Shown here: piece by piece, positions 45,132-56,852 of the stretch
Layout of the letters: the number at the start of each line of letters is the position of its first letter
How positions within the stretch are numbered: the stretch's first letter is position 1
Translations under genes and position numbers: made by a program
Assembly: GCF_000264995.1 (NCBI RefSeq)
Contig: NW_006767440.1
Location: 1,159,863 to 1,223,862, forward strand
Length of the DNA: 64,000 nt
Source: Punctularia strigosozonata HHB-11173 SS5
Lineage: Eukaryota > Basidiomycota > Agaricomycetes > Corticiales > Punctulariaceae
Reading direction: 5' to 3'
Notes under the pieces: generated by a model
The model's input: only the letters and a program-made list of their open reading frames with translations
Told to the model about the DNA's origin: nothing
Database searches by the model: none

Positions 45132-46316
45132 TCTGAAATGTTGCCGATGCGAAGGTGGATGGTCGCGATTGATAGGTTTGGAAAGCGAATCGAGTAGCAG
45201 GGTTAGAGGCGTTTCAAAGCGAGGACAGCGTTTCTCGAAAACTGATTGGTTTGAAGGCTTGAGGGGTGGAGAGGATATTTGACTTGATGACCCGACCCTG
45301 TTGCAGGTGGTGGGGTTTATATGGACGAACGGCAGATGAATAGGAGAGGCAGGTATATCCGCGCGGGCTTGCGGATGTGCGATTGACTCTTGCGCAAGTG
45401 CGGAATGATCCATGGGCAGCGAATGTATCCGAACCCGCGTCCAGAATGGGTGAACCGGTGTGAAGCGGTCATGCGTGATCGGATCGAGGAGGAGGAGCAA
45501 GCCATCGGGAAAGCCCTCGCCTTTCCTTCGTTCATCCCGTCGTACCGGCCCACCGATCGTCTACCACAGGCAAGTAGATAGAGGGGTAGTTAGTATTATC
45601 CGGCGCGATCCCAATAACGGAACAGCCGGTTCCGAGGCCTCGCTTCCGCGAGCTGGGACAAGTTTCCTCCTTCCAGCTGGAACACAGTGGCCTCAACGTT
45701 TCCCATCGGCTCGTGTAGAGCTAACACACCGCCTGGGCCAAAGCGTGCATGCTGGTAGGTAGGGGCATCCCGCACGCCGAGCCGATGCTGACTGCACGAA
45801 CGCCTCGTCAGCGAGAGCGCGATCCTAGAAACTAGTAAGGATGAGAGGACGAGGAACCTCGTATTTCATGACAGAACTCGCACCTGTTCCCGTCAATCAT
45901 AGCATATGTCCTGAACGCACTCCATCTTCTTCCACCGTCGCGTTGACTCTTCGTGGTTAACTGGATGACTTCATCCTGTGAGGTGGTCCAGCATTCGTGG
46001 TCGTGACACCAAGTGGCTCTACCAGAGACACATAATGGGGCGCGTTCAATCCATGACAGTAAAGTGGATGCAAGGCAACTGCAGTTTGCTTGAGGGTTGG
46101 GAGCAGGCAAAGAGCGGATAGGCGCCTGCGCAGCCTCGTTTTGTCCATTATCGCTCGTCCGCGGACCACGTTGCGCCCAGCCCGGGACTCACTCAACCAT
46201 ATATCTTGACCCTTTCAGGCATCATTATTCGCATTGAATGTTCTGTTGACTGTATCAGCTTGATCCTTGGGAAACATACTCGACTACTTTACGTGCCGGA
46301 CACGTACACCGACCAG
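45132..46316. other. Divergent promoter region between protease and ALG2
   Basis: No gene recognised in 1.2 kb; only short overlapping frames. The protease promoter with a TATA box (45316-45324) is in the left part. Confidence 0.4.
45316..45324 (-). promoter_or_regulatory. TATA box of the aspartic protease gene
   Basis: CCATATAAA on the minus strand, 185 bp upstream of the ATG at 45131; a longer leader than in its neighbours. Confidence 0.45.
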
Positions 46317-48067
46317 ATGACTTCCCGCAAGCTCCGTGTCGCGTTCATCCACCCGGACCTAGGGATCGGTGCGCAGGCATGCATAAGATATCGAAGGGTC
46401 TTAACTGCAAAGTATAGGCGGCGCGGAACGTCTCGTGGTCGACGCTGCCCTCGGCCTCCAGCGCCTTGGCCACTCCGTAGACATTTACACGTCGCACCAC
46501 GACCCCTCTCACTGTTTCGAAGAGACACGCGACGGCACGTCTAGCTCTCATGTGTCTGCGTATCTCTGACTCACGAATGGACTCCTTAGGGACACTGCGA
46601 GTGCACCACATCAAGCCCCCCTTTCCGCGCTCCTACAAAGGCAAATTCCATATACTCCTTGCTCACGCACGCCAGCTGCACTTGACATGCTACCTTCTTT
46701 CGCGCTCCGCCCCAGTGTACGATGTCTACTTCGTTGATCAGCTGTCGACATGTGTACCCCTCCTCCGAGCGTTCGGCCATACTCGAGTATTGTTTTACTG
46801 CCACTTCCCGGATAAGTTGTTAGCGGATGGCGAGTACGTCGCAGGCAAGATCCGGAAGAAGAACAGCTTGCTTAAGAGAATATATCGGATGCCGATGGAT
46901 ATGCTGGAAGAGCTCACGACTCGTGCGTTCTCTTTCGAATCATCAGATGCACATGGCGGTCTGACCAACAAACATGAACGCAAACAGGACAAGCAGATGT
47001 GATCCTCGCCAACTCCAAATTCACCGCTTCGGTGTTCCGCGCACACTTCACGTCCATCCGCATCGATCCCAAGGTCGTATACCCCGGGATCAATATATCC
47101 GTCTATGAGACGGCATTTGATTCATCTGATCCAGATATACAATCGGTTGCTTCGTAGGTATTTGTGGTCCTTCACCACCGTGTTTTCACTGACGAAATTT
47201 CTGGGAAGATAGGGACCGACCGACTCTGCTATCCATCAACCGCTTCGAGAAAAAGAAGAACGCAGCGCTTGCAGTTGAAGCGTTTGCGCTGCTGCGGCGT
47301 AAGCCGGCATCGACGCCATCGTCGCCTTGCTCCAACCTACGACTCGTTCTCGCAGGTATATGGTTCCGTGGCATCAGCATAACACCTCAATCAATCACGC
47401 GTTGATATTCACAGGCGGTTACGATCCCCGCGTAGAGGACAATCTCCTTACGCTCGCAGGTCTCATCGACTTCGTCAAGTCGCGATCGCTTTCCTACGCC
47501 ATCACAAAACCTGTTTCCTCTCCCGTGGCACTCCCACCCTTCAATACGGCCTCCTCCAACCCCGATGTTCTGTTCCTCCTCAACTTCGCCACCTCCCAGC
47601 GCTCCGCGCTGCTTACCGCGCCTTCCACGCTCGGATTACTGTACACGCCGACAAATGAACACTTCGGCATAGGCCCCGTGGAAGCGATGGTGTGCGGCCT
47701 GCCCGTTCTCGCGTGCGACAGCGGCGGGCCGACGGAAAGCGTGGTCGATCCCTCGTACCCCGGTTCCGGTACCGTGGGCGAGCGTACGGGCTGGCTTCGC
47801 AAGCCGGACCCGACAGTTTGGGCAGAAGCGCTGGAGGAGATCGTGTCTCTGCCGCCTGCCGAACGGGCGGCAATTGCCGAGCGCGCGAAAGCGCGGGTGA
47901 AGGATATGTTCAGTATGGAGGCGATGTCGAACAGGGTCGAGCAGGCACTAGGGGAGGCAGTTGCACTCGGCCCAGTTGGCGGACGATGGATTCTTTGGAT
48001 GATGATAGCGATCCTGACGATTTTGTCGTCGTATGTTGCTGGGATCGCCGTTGGTCGAGCGCTGTAA
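46317..48067 (+). CDS. ALG2: ALG2 alpha-1,3/1,6-mannosyltransferase
   Basis: Six exons (46317-46368, 46418-46534, 46590-46922, 46988-47153, 47213-47355, 47415-48067) encode 487 residues. The start [21 protein letters not shown], split by the first intron, and the block [13 protein letters not shown] are diagnostic for ALG2. They are joined by the acceptor-side signature [12 protein letters not shown] and the GT4 donor-site E-x7-E motif in [13 protein letters not shown] hydrophobic C-terminal segment ([19 protein letters not shown]) anchors it to the ER. ALG2 adds the second and third mannose to the dolichol-linked N-glycan precursor on the cytosolic ER face. The second intron (46535-46589) uses a GC donor; no GT donor in reach keeps the frame into GTLRVHH. 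It converges on the HDAC gene, with 115 bp between stops. Confidence 0.95.
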
Positions 48068-48182
48068 TCGCGCGGCCTTGCTTTTTTCTCGCACGGTACC
48101 GCTTCTACTCCAATACTAATAATGTATATCCCGACTGTCCTCGATGATACCGCGATTCTGACGTTCAAGGGAGAAAGGAAAT

Positions 48183-50209
48183 TCAACCTGCTTGATTGAC
48201 ATCCGCCGACATAGACTCCGATGTCAGCAGAGACGTATCTGGATCTAGTGCGTCCTCCATGACCACATCCGCATCGTCCGCCGCCGTTTGGTCAGCATCA
48301 ACAGCTGCATCTGCACCTTCCTCGTCCCCTTCCGCCTCATCTTGCACACTGGCCTTGGTCCGCGTTCTACCTCTACCACGGCCTCTCCCCCTCGCTCGTC
48401 CTCGCGGTCTTCCCCTAGTCTTTGCAGCAGGCACCGGTGTGGACCCTTCTGTATCCTCTTCTCCTTCTTCACGGTTGACATAATTGGGTTTGACAGTCGA
48501 TGGCCGTCCCCTGCCACGACCTCTCCTAACCGCCCTCCCTCGTTTCACTGCGGCCACTCCGCGTCCCCGTGCTGCCAAAGCCGGCTCCGCATCCTGGTCC
48601 ACGTCGTTCTCGCCGTCGTAGTACTCATTCCTCGCCGTCGTCCGCTCGCTGCGCATGTCGGCCGGGAACGCGGTGCTCTTCAACTCTTCGTTCCGCTCCG
48701 CCTCTTCCTTCAGCCAGTTCTCCAGATCCGGCGGCAGCTCCTGCATCTGCACGCTCGGCGCGCCCTGTATATACCGCAGCTTGTTTCGTATGCTGATGAT
48801 TATCTTCTGCAGCGATTGCGGCGTGTTCATGTTGTCCACTCGACCAGTGAGCGGCGGGTGCAGCTTCCACTGCGAGTCGCGGAAGAACGAGTCGTATACC
48901 GTGCGCGGCAACTCGTCGGGAATCTCCGCGCCGACGAGGACAGAGGTCTCGTACGTCCAGCACCGGCTGACGTTTTTGATGTTGTATCCGCCGCCGCCCA
49001 GAACCAGCAATGGGACGTTGTACTTGCGCACAAAGTTGACGCACTCGCCGTGGGCAGCTATCGACAAGTTGAACGCGCCGAGACGGTCGCAGCCCAGAGA
49101 ATCTGCACCGCATTGCAGGACAATGACGCTAGGTCGAAAAGCCGTGACGGTGTCGTCGACAACCGTCTTAAATATTTCCAGATACATTTCGTCGGTAATG
49201 CCGTCAGATAGGGGCACGTTGAGCGCGAAGTATTTCCCCAGTTCAGCTCCGTTGTCGTCCAGTTTCCCGGTGGCTGGGAAGAAGTCACCGTTGTACTTGT
49301 GGAACGAGAGCGTCATGACGCGGTTCGTGTGGTAGAACGCTAGTTCAACACCGTCTCCGTGGTGAATGTCGATATCGATGTACAGAACCCTGGGGTGATA
49401 CCTGAACCTCATATCAGAGAGACAGTTTATCACTACCCCCGGATCGGCAACTTACTTCAGGATCTCCAAAATGGCAAGCACGATGTCATTAACGTAGCAA
49501 AAGCCACTCGCCTCGCCTCGTTTAGCATGGTGCAGTCCTCCTGACCAGTTTATGGCGATGTCCGTCGTGCCTGCGCAGAGTTTTCTCGCAGCGGCTAGCG
49601 AGGAACCGGCATACATACGACAGAAGTCGTACATCTCCGCAAATATCGGGCAATCCTCTGTGCAGTTGTGATTTTCTATGAGGTGCTTCATATTATTCTG
49701 GTTCTGATTCTGCGGAGTCACTCTGTCGTCTGTCAGCACGGACTCTGCACCTTCGATGCATCCGCTCCCACCTTGACAGAAAATCAATATAATCTGGATC
49801 GTGATATCCCAAGAGTTCTTCTCGGGAGGCTCGCGGGGGGTTATATATATTGTGTATCTGTTTATCTAGGCCGTAACCCAGCACGAGCTCGTTGGTCAAG
49901 GTTAACCGATGAGGTTTCATCGGATGACGGTCCTGAGTGCGGCGTCAGTATGGTGAAGAATCCCGTGTGAGTGCCGGAATCACCCCATAATGGTGTTCGC
50001 CGACACCCTTTGGGAAGTAGTACGACACTATCGGTCTCGAATGTGGCTAACCACGTTCACGTTAGTTGATCGTGCGCGAGCGTAGGTTCAACATTGAATG
50101 GAGCGCCTACGTTGATTCTTTCCGTGATTGGCTGTGCAACACCGTTGGAACCTCTGTCGTCAAAGTACGCAGAGGCCGAAAAGGTTGTGGATTGGGACGC
50201 GCGAACCAT
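48183..50209 (-). CDS. HOS2: Class I histone deacetylase, HDAC3/Hos2 type, with AT-hook-like tail
   Basis: Five exons leftward (50209-50111, 50046-49984, 49932-49772, 49722-49456, 49401-48183) give 602 residues. The catalytic domain (~35-420) holds [37 protein letters not shown] (active-site His pair), [13 protein letters not shown] (metal-binding Asp/His) and [36 protein letters not shown] completes it. The [11 protein letters not shown] and ELVLGYGL signatures point to the Hos2/HDAC3 branch rather than Rpd3. The ~180-residue C-terminal tail is rich in Arg-Gly and acidic runs and has GRP cores ([28 protein letters not shown]), suggesting DNA binding. The protein removes acetyl groups from histones in SET3/NCoR-like complexes in the nucleus. 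The first exon (33 codons) rests on splice logic: the second exon has no in-frame ATG and follows a CTAAC branch point. Confidence 0.92.
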
Positions 50210-51126
50210 AGTTAGTGCGCCGACCTCGTAAACGCGAATAATGTGGAGGTTGCGTTACTTGAAGCGGAGCCCAGAAATGTACTAAAAATGGCTAAAGCGC
50301 GGTCCTGATGATGTGGCTGTTTCAAAAGCCTATCGGATAGTATACGCTGCAGCGTATCCCGTGTGTTTAGCACTGAAGGTGACGGCAGGCTCTGTGCTTT
50401 CCAGTCAGGGGTAAGTTTGAGAAGGAACTCGAAAAGGAGTTCGCGTCAGCCACGATATGGGAACCCGACTCGTTTTCACTCTCCGACCACCAGACCACCG
50501 CCTTTCTCCTTCTGCCCTAGTGCGAACCGATACCGAGTGGACGATGGGATTGCCCTGATAGCTTAGAGGGTCAATCTGCGTCAGACTTGTTTGACGATTT
50601 GGATGCTGTGATAAGCACGTCCAATCGCACGTTAGCTCGAATTCGCCGACCCTGGATCACGCTCGCACCGAACTCGCAACCCCTACCACGAGACCTCTAC
50701 GAACAAGCTTGTCTGACAACACATGGGTTGCAGACTACGCTCTGGTATGCCCCGCTGGGGTCTCGAAGGGACCTGGATGGCTCGTAACTACCGACTACTC
50801 ACGGCCGACTGTCTGTTTCGGCGAGGATTAGACACGACCCGTTGTCTTCCCACCGGTCCAAAACTTGCCGTGTGTGGACACGATCTGGCGCGATGGCGGC
50901 CCTTCTTGCAGTCCGATCGGAGGCCGACGTCAGCACTAGTGGTAACCACTGGAGCGGGTTTGCAATCGGGCATGGCTTAGCAGTAGGTCCCGGTCTGAGA
51001 AACGTTACCACGAGGCACCTGCCGTATATATATTGCTGTGGCTCGTTTGGTGAAGGAGTTCTCGACTGCGATAACGTTCCGCTCCTGCTGCACCTGAGTT
51101 GGACTCGCGCTTGACTATCCGCTTGC
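50210..51126. other. Divergent promoter region between HDAC and DUF6593 genes
   Basis: No recognised gene; short frames only, such as one at 50363-50566, with no family features. Confidence 0.4.
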
Positions 51127-51802
51127 ATGTCCCAACACCTGGTCTTCACCACAACAAGCATCCGTAACGTTGTCATCGCTACGAAGAGCGACAGCATCTA
51201 CTACGAGGTCACTACTCCTGAATGGGAGAGGCATCTTACACGCATCCGAAGACTAGACCCGCTTACGAAACAATACTCAATCGTCGCTGAAATTCTTAAC
51301 GAGGATGATAATCCAGCTGCCGTGCACATGTACGGGCGAGAGCTGATACCCGCCGATGACTTTCTACGACGGGATGAAAAAGCGTAAGCCGTCATTGGCC
51401 GCACCTCTTCAAATGGCTTACGTCCTCCCTAGAGTCGGTGTATTCAGAGGAAAGGACGGCAGAACTTACACATGGACTGTGAAGGATGATCACCTGGAGG
51501 TACGTTCCAGTGACATTGGCTTCTTGCTTCCTCATCCGCGCTGAAATCCGACATCGAACAGCTTTTGCGAAACGATATTTCTGAATACCACCCATTGGCG
51601 GTATATCATAAGCATCGCCGGTTCATGCATGTTCTCCGGGTGTCGGAGCATCCGTATCTGGAAGTTGATCCCATCGCGCTTGATACCCTAGACAGCCTCA
51701 TTAGTACGTGTCCGATTCGCCGTTACAGTAGCTTGGCGGACGCTGACCATTCCACAAGTCACATTCCTTCTCGCCGAGAGGAAAAGACGCCTGGGAAAGT
51801 GA
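51127..51802 (+). CDS. DUF6593 family protein
   Basis: Four exons (51127-51383, 51433-51499, 51562-51703, 51759-51802) give 169 residues. Family features are visible in order: LVFTTTSIRNVVIATKS, DSIYYEVTTPEWERHLTRI, YSIVAEILNED, FRGKDGRTYTWTVKDDHLE, AVYHKHRRFMHVLRVSEHPY and LEVDPIALDTLDSLIITFLL with a short basic tail. DUF6593 is a tubby-like-looking fungal family, common in mushrooms and often present in many copies; its function is unknown. No signal peptide, no membrane helix. The gene looks complete. It converges on the GH12 gene with 395 bp between stop codons. Confidence 0.85.
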
Positions 51803-52197
51803 ATACGAGGAGAACGCACTACCATACACGGATTTTCCGAAGGACTTCTTTCTCCATAATTGACTCATAGAGCATGATCTGGACATTCACCTTACAACTT
51901 GGCGCAGCGCGTCTGCTTCTTCGATTTTAATTATATTGTAAGAATTCATGGGATTCCGTCTTCTCGGATGTATGTCAAGTATGATTGGCCATGATAGCGA
52001 ACATGGACGCTTAGGAGGGCGCATTGCTGCGCCTACGAGGTCACTCCTGAACCAATTTCCTCCTATGTTGTGCAAGGAGTGGGATTGGCTTCTCAGCTCA
52101 AGATACAAGAATTGCGCAGCAGAATGTACTCCAGTGGAAGCCTATGCAAATCTTAGGGACAGTCATGGGGCGATAATCTCCGCAGCCGGTGGAGCGA
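51803..52197. other. Convergent 3' regions, no gene recognised
   Basis: Lies between the stops of the DUF6593 (+) and GH12 (-) genes. AT-rich TTTTAATTATATTG near 51926 could serve 3'-end formation for one of them. Nothing coding seen. Confidence 0.35.
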
Positions 52198-53513
52198 TCA
52201 GTTTATGGAGATGCTGTACTTCGTGGTTGTGAGGGTTGCCGAGCCTACGAACACCCCCGATCAGATTCCATCCTACGAACACATGGCAGTACTTACCGAC
52301 GAAAGGTTCGGTGCCGGCCTGCGCCTGCACAAGGAACTGGGAAGAAGGCACTCCCTGATTCGCAGTTAGGAATGCTGGAACTGTGATTCAATGTCCACTT
52401 CTAACAGCGTCGGGGGGCGGACGCACTGAAGAATGGCTTGAGATCCGAGTTGAAGTCTGTTATTTCCGTGGGTGCGACGAAGGAGAAGACGGTCCAAGTC
52501 GACACGGTTCCCTTGAAAAGCTTCCACGTGACCCCATTCACGCTTCGATACAGATGAATGAGCGGGCCAGCTACTTTCAATCACAACTATTCACCTTGCA
52601 GTCCCAATCTGAGAACCAGCCGGACCGGCTCTGTGCAGTGATTTCATGAGCAGTTTTTTTCGAACGTAACAAAACAACCCACTCACCCTCCACGAGCGCT
52701 CAACCATACCATCACTTCGAAGGTGCTGGTGGACGAGGCTAGGTTGTTCGATGAGCAGAGTTTCAGGCGAGTCGAAGCAAAATACTACCTCCGCTCGAGT
52801 TAGCAACGTTCGAAAGCCACAGATCATAGCTAACATCGGCGACCTGCAAAAGTGATCATGACATCGTTGTTCGTCAACGTTATCGCGATGGATGATACCC
52901 ACCAAGTCAGATGAAGCTGAGGTATAGGTCCAATCCCACGTCGTCGGAATGGACGTGATCGACGACAGAGACTTGCCTATGCCAACCCTCAGATCAAGGT
53001 TGGCGTCTAAGGCGCACGTTAGCCGTCGTAAACATCGTGTCATATCATGGCACAACGTACAGCTCTTTACTTGGAATGGTCCGCCCGCCCAGGTGTACGT
53101 AGTGTGCCACGATATGGTATCCCCACTGGTTGCTGTCACCTGAGACGTCTGAGAGCCTAAAGCGCGTTCAATCGGTACAGCAACGTCATTCATGCTCCTA
53201 CAGGCTTACCGCTGGTGGCTGCAGACTCTCCCCACAAGTTATTCTCCAGAACGAACCGCCTTTGACTCTGGATTGCATCATGTCCCGCGTTCTAGACGAG
53301 TCTTGACTTACCCGCCATCCTGTCATTTGTAGAGTCAGCACCACGTCATGAGGCAGGAAAACAGGGTTCAAGACGGACCTCAGACTCCGAATCAAATTGC
53401 CCCGTCAACACGGCTCCGCGTTTCTGGAGCGAGCTGCCGTCGTAGGGTATCAGAGGTGATGCGAGGGATAGAGCAGCAAGTGCCAATGAGACAGCCACGA
53501 TGAAAGCTTTCAT
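52198..53513 (-). CDS. Secreted GH12 endoglucanase / xyloglucanase
   Basis: Eleven exons leftward (53513-53379, 53319-53312, 53265-53210, 53156-53061, 53006-52903, 52843-52789, 52738-52687, 52630-52595, 52542-52427, 52374-52297, 52244-52198) give 260 residues, the normal size. A signal peptide (MKAFIVAVSLALAALSLAS) is followed by the jelly-roll blocks ENNLWGESAATSG, DTISWHTTYTWAGGP, LSSITSIPTTWDWTY and VADVSYDLWLS. The nucleophile Glu is in TFEVMVWLSARGG (~159) and the acid/base Glu in AQAGTEPFVG (~242). The enzyme cuts beta-1,4-glucan backbones, often xyloglucan, outside the cell. Exon 2 is only 8 nt (GATGGCGG); skipping it with acceptor use two bases earlier would also keep frame, so this exon is probable, not certain. 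A TATA-like element is at 53576-53583. Confidence 0.93.
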
Positions 53514-54244
53514 GATGGTTGGTCGAAGAGTGGACGAGGTAGTCCGTCGACTAACGATCACTCCCTACGTTCCCGCATTTATGCCCGCGCGCAAGCATCA
53601 TCCGGACCGCTATAATGATGCCGTCTCCATCTTCTGGAGGTCATGTTACATGGCAAGATGAGACGAGGGACCCAGATGGTGTCGTGGACGGTGCCTTTGA
53701 CGGAGCTGCACCAATATAGAAACGGTATTTCTTCCTTCTCGCCATATAAGGCGCGTGAGCTCACCGGATTGTCCTGCGTGCTCGTCGTGCATGCGGGCGG
53801 CAGGGAACAACTGACAGGCAAGACGCAGCAATTTCACAGATGTCTAGCAAGAAGTCAGCTAAAATGGATTCGACGCGAGAAATAAGGACGCACATGACGA
53901 CCGGGGCAGAGCGTACGCACCGGAACAAAACCATGCGCAACCTTCTTTTCCCAGGCTCGGCACGCGGACACTCCCAAGGGTAACCGGCACGTCTGGCCTT
54001 AGATTCCCTGTACGGTAGAGTCGCCCTTCGTGCTCGTTGTAAAGGTCTCATGGACGAGGAAATCCGCTGCACTACCGCGTTTACCTCAATGCTGAGGCGG
54101 CCGCGGCAGGTATGGGTACGGACAAAGAGCAAGGAGTGATAGCATTCAACAGCAGCCATGTTCGTACACTTCGGGCGTTACATCGACAAGTACCTGACCG
54201 ATGGCGTGAGCGACGAAACAAGGCAAAAGCGAGAATATACAAAC
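53514..54244. other. Promoter of GH12 and 3' region of PER1
   Basis: No gene recognised; a few short frames on both strands. It holds the TATA-like element of the GH12 gene at 53576-53583. Confidence 0.4.
53576..53583 (-). promoter_or_regulatory. TATA-like element of the GH12 gene
   Basis: CATAAATG on the minus strand, 63-70 bp upstream of the ATG at 53513. Confidence 0.4.
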
Positions 54245-55325
54245 CTACTCTAGTTTTTGCGGTCTCCACCCGTCATCTCGTGCATCTTGTACGAGAAAAT
54301 TGTACCAAAACAGAGCTATAGGTGCCGTCGCGAGGTGCCATAGCGAGTGGGCATCGATGACGCGTCCCCAAGGAGGGAAGTCAAATAGCTCGAGTCCGGT
54401 GGCTGCAGTAGTGAAAATAACGAACACAGCTGCCTTGCCCGTGAAAGAAGGTCTGTACGATCTCTCGCGGTAAGGGAATCTTCTGAACGTGGAGAGTATC
54501 GCCGGCATGGAATAGAGCAGCCAAAGCAGGTTGTGGGCCATCCCGACTACTAGGTTAAAAATAATGTTGTAGGTGTAGTCGAAGCGGGGGAGAATGGAGA
54601 GGTAGGTTACGTGACCTAGGAAGGCCAGGACGCATGTCCACTTCCAGACGAGGTGCGCAATGGGGTGAGGGGATTCCGGGTTTGAAGTGAGGGTCAGGCG
54701 GTTGCGCGGTTCAGAAGGATACAGGTGGAAAACACGGATGACGATGATGTATAGTGCATACAAGATAGCGAGGGCCGCGGAGAAATAGTCGAGTTTTTCG
54801 GTGAGGGGAAGATCTAATCAATCGTCAGAGAAGGAGTTGGAGCGGGACAAGGGGCTAATACTCACCTCGCGTATGGAATACAGAAGACCAAACCCATGCA
54901 TTTATGCTCACCAGCGACCAATACAAATAATATCTTCTCATTGGATGCGATTCACGGACGTATCTCTGGATCTTCCGCGTCCCTCGAGCATGTGCCCAGA
55001 GGTTTAGCAACGAGAACGCCACCGATGCCGGCTCCTGCATACCGGCAAAGCGCCAGAAGGGCCATTTCCCGTAGTACTGCTCGACGGGGCGGTGGTTGGC
55101 AATCGCGTCGTCAGTCAGCTGGTGCATGCATGAATATTTGCATTCGTCAACGCATGTCCATCGCGTTAGCCTGAGCGGTAACGAAAGGGGTGTCGCTCCT
55201 TCTATGCATAGCTTCGATTGGCAGGCACCGTTGCAATCGTGATACTCCTTTGAGCGATCTCCAGAGGAAGCCCAAGCCAGAGATGGCAGAAGGAGCAAGA
55301 CAACGTATCCAGGGCTTGCACGCAT
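54245..55325 (-). CDS. PER1: PER1 / PGAP3-type GPI-anchor remodelling protein
   Basis: Two exons leftward, 55325-54866 and 54813-54245 (52-nt intron), give 342 residues. A signal peptide (VVLLLLPSLAWASSGDRS) precedes a luminal Cys-rich part (YHDCNGACQSKLC, WTCVDECKYSCM). The family core follows, YYGKWPFWRFAGMQEPASVAFSLLN in two parts, then SINAWVWSSVFHTRD and about six further membrane helices. WGRVIDAHSLWHLATAPIALFWY matches the conserved C-terminus of the Per1-like family, whose His and Asp/Ser residues are shared with a wider hydrolase group (CREST). In yeast and animals the protein removes the sn-2 acyl chain of GPI anchors in the ER/Golgi so that the lipid can be remodelled. It is transcribed divergently from an F-box gene with 291 bp between starts. 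Confidence 0.95.
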
Positions 55326-55616
55326 CGGAGTTTGGTGGACTAAACGCGGTGGTAGTAGGTGAAGTGATGCTAGCAAGCCGGGATGTACAAGTTCTAGAGG
55401 CCCGATGTGTAGGCCATGTAGAGGTACAAAAGTCCGTCGCCGTCAGTGTTGGCAAGGGTGAAGTCGCCGCGAACGCGTTGTGGTGGTGGTTGTCGTCACG
55501 GTCAACGCAGTCGCACGACTCCGACTTCGTTTCTTCCATCTTTAGGTGCGCCCCGCCACACCGGAGCTCTGCTGGCTTCGCATGCTCATGTACTTCGATA
55601 TGTAGGCTGCGCGAGA

Positions 55617-56852
55617 ATGGCCTTGTCTACGCTACCGACAGAGATCTGGCACCATATCCTCGCCGTCGCGACAGCCGTTCCAGGGGCCCTGGACGTTGGC
55701 CCTCGCGATCCTTTCCACGCACCGCCGCGTCTACCGTTCTTTGATGAGCAGAATGCCTTACAGGACTCGCTGAAGATAAAGGGCTCATTATCGAGGGTTT
55801 GCAAAGTTTGGAGGGCGTTGGTCGAGCCGTACCTTTACGAGGCTATCGTAATTGGCCCCCGCGGAGCGAGTACATTGCCGTCTCTAGCTGCTGCGCTACT
55901 CAAATCCAAGAAACAAGCAGAACAGCGTGCATCCTCTGAAACCTGCCCCTTGGGCAACTGGACGAGACGTCTGGATTTGCGAATGCACGAGCATCGTGCT
56001 ATCGAACTCGGCTCACTTGCCAGTGTCGTTGGATGTCTGCCCAACCTCAGTATCTTGGCAGTATACGTGACAGAACCCATCTATGCCCACGTACAAATGC
56101 CTCGCAATGTGGTAGAGGCCCTCATACAGACATGCGCGTCGTCCCTTCAGATCATCCACTGCTGCAGCGACCGTCTTCATTTCTCGCGGGCGGATTGGAA
56201 GGAGCTGCTCGCTGCGTCACCATCGCTACGGCATATACACCACGAGACATTCGCACCTCCAACCTTGCGAGAGGACGCTCAATCAATCACACTACGATCC
56301 TCGTGGGCCGAACCGCCCGCCAACTGGGTGCACATAGCGTCATCATTCAAGGACCTCCACTATTTGCGATACATTAGCGCGTACGAGGACGATCTATCCC
56401 TGCGCACGGCGCTCCTTCTATTCGGTCGCTCCTTGCGCATCCTAGAGCTTGATCGCTACTCAAACGCCACATCATCCAATCCCGTTTTCGGGCTTCAGAA
56501 CGTGTCTGATTTGTGCCCTGCTCTGGAGAAGCTGACGCTGCAATTCCTGGCTTGGGAGGAAACGGCGGAGCTTGAACGCCTTCCAAAGACCGTCACACAC
56601 CTCGGCGTTCGCTGCTACTCCTGGTCGACGACCGGGGAGCAATACGCCGACCTGTTTGAGACTCTAAGATACGTTGATGCCGAATCGTTGCGTGAAATAT
56701 GGTTCCTTGACGATGCCCGATCTTACGATCTACGGGTCCGCTATCCGGGAGCGCTTCGGGTAGGCTTGGGGGTATGCGAAGAACGCACTTGGGAGTTGAA
56801 GGATTCTGTTGGAAACCCCTTCACGTTGGGCGATATCAGAATACATCACTAA
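55617..56852 (+). CDS. F-box-like protein (tandem paralogue 1)
   Basis: A single exon of 411 residues starting at ATG 55617. The N-terminus LPTEIWHHILAVATAVPGALD, then LSRVCKVWRALVEPYLYEAIVI, is a typical mushroom F-box-like domain. The rest is a leucine-rich substrate-binding part (CLPNLSILAVYVT, LRILELDRY, LEKLTLQFL). It shares the order and wording of many blocks with the gene at 57356-58615, so the two are tandem paralogues. Presumed role: substrate adaptor of an SCF ubiquitin ligase; target unknown. An upstream in-frame extension is open but has no ATG-supported domain. Confidence 0.82.
   Translation: MALSTLPTEIWHHILAVATAVPGALDVGPRDPFHAPPRLPFFDEQNALQDSLKIKGSLSRVCKVWRALVEPYLYEAIVIGPRGASTLPSLAAALLKSKKQAEQRASSETCPLGNWTRRLDLRMHEHRAIELGSLASVVGCLPNLSILAVYVTEPIYAHVQMPRNVVEALIQTCASSLQIIHCCSDRLHFSRADWKELLAASPSLRHIHHETFAPPTLREDAQSITLRSSWAEPPANWVHIASSFKDLHYLRYISAYEDDLSLRTALLLFGRSLRILELDRYSNATSSNPVFGLQNVSDLCPALEKLTLQFLAWEETAELERLPKTVTHLGVRCYSWSTTGEQYADLFETLRYVDAESLREIWFLDDARSYDLRVRYPGALRVGLGVCEERTWELKDSVGNPFTLGDIRIHH

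Noticed and set aside
48288-49211. 307-codon plus-strand frame opposite the HDAC gene
   Set aside because: Antisense shadow of a highly conserved catalytic domain; the predicted protein has no recognisable domain and a biased composition.
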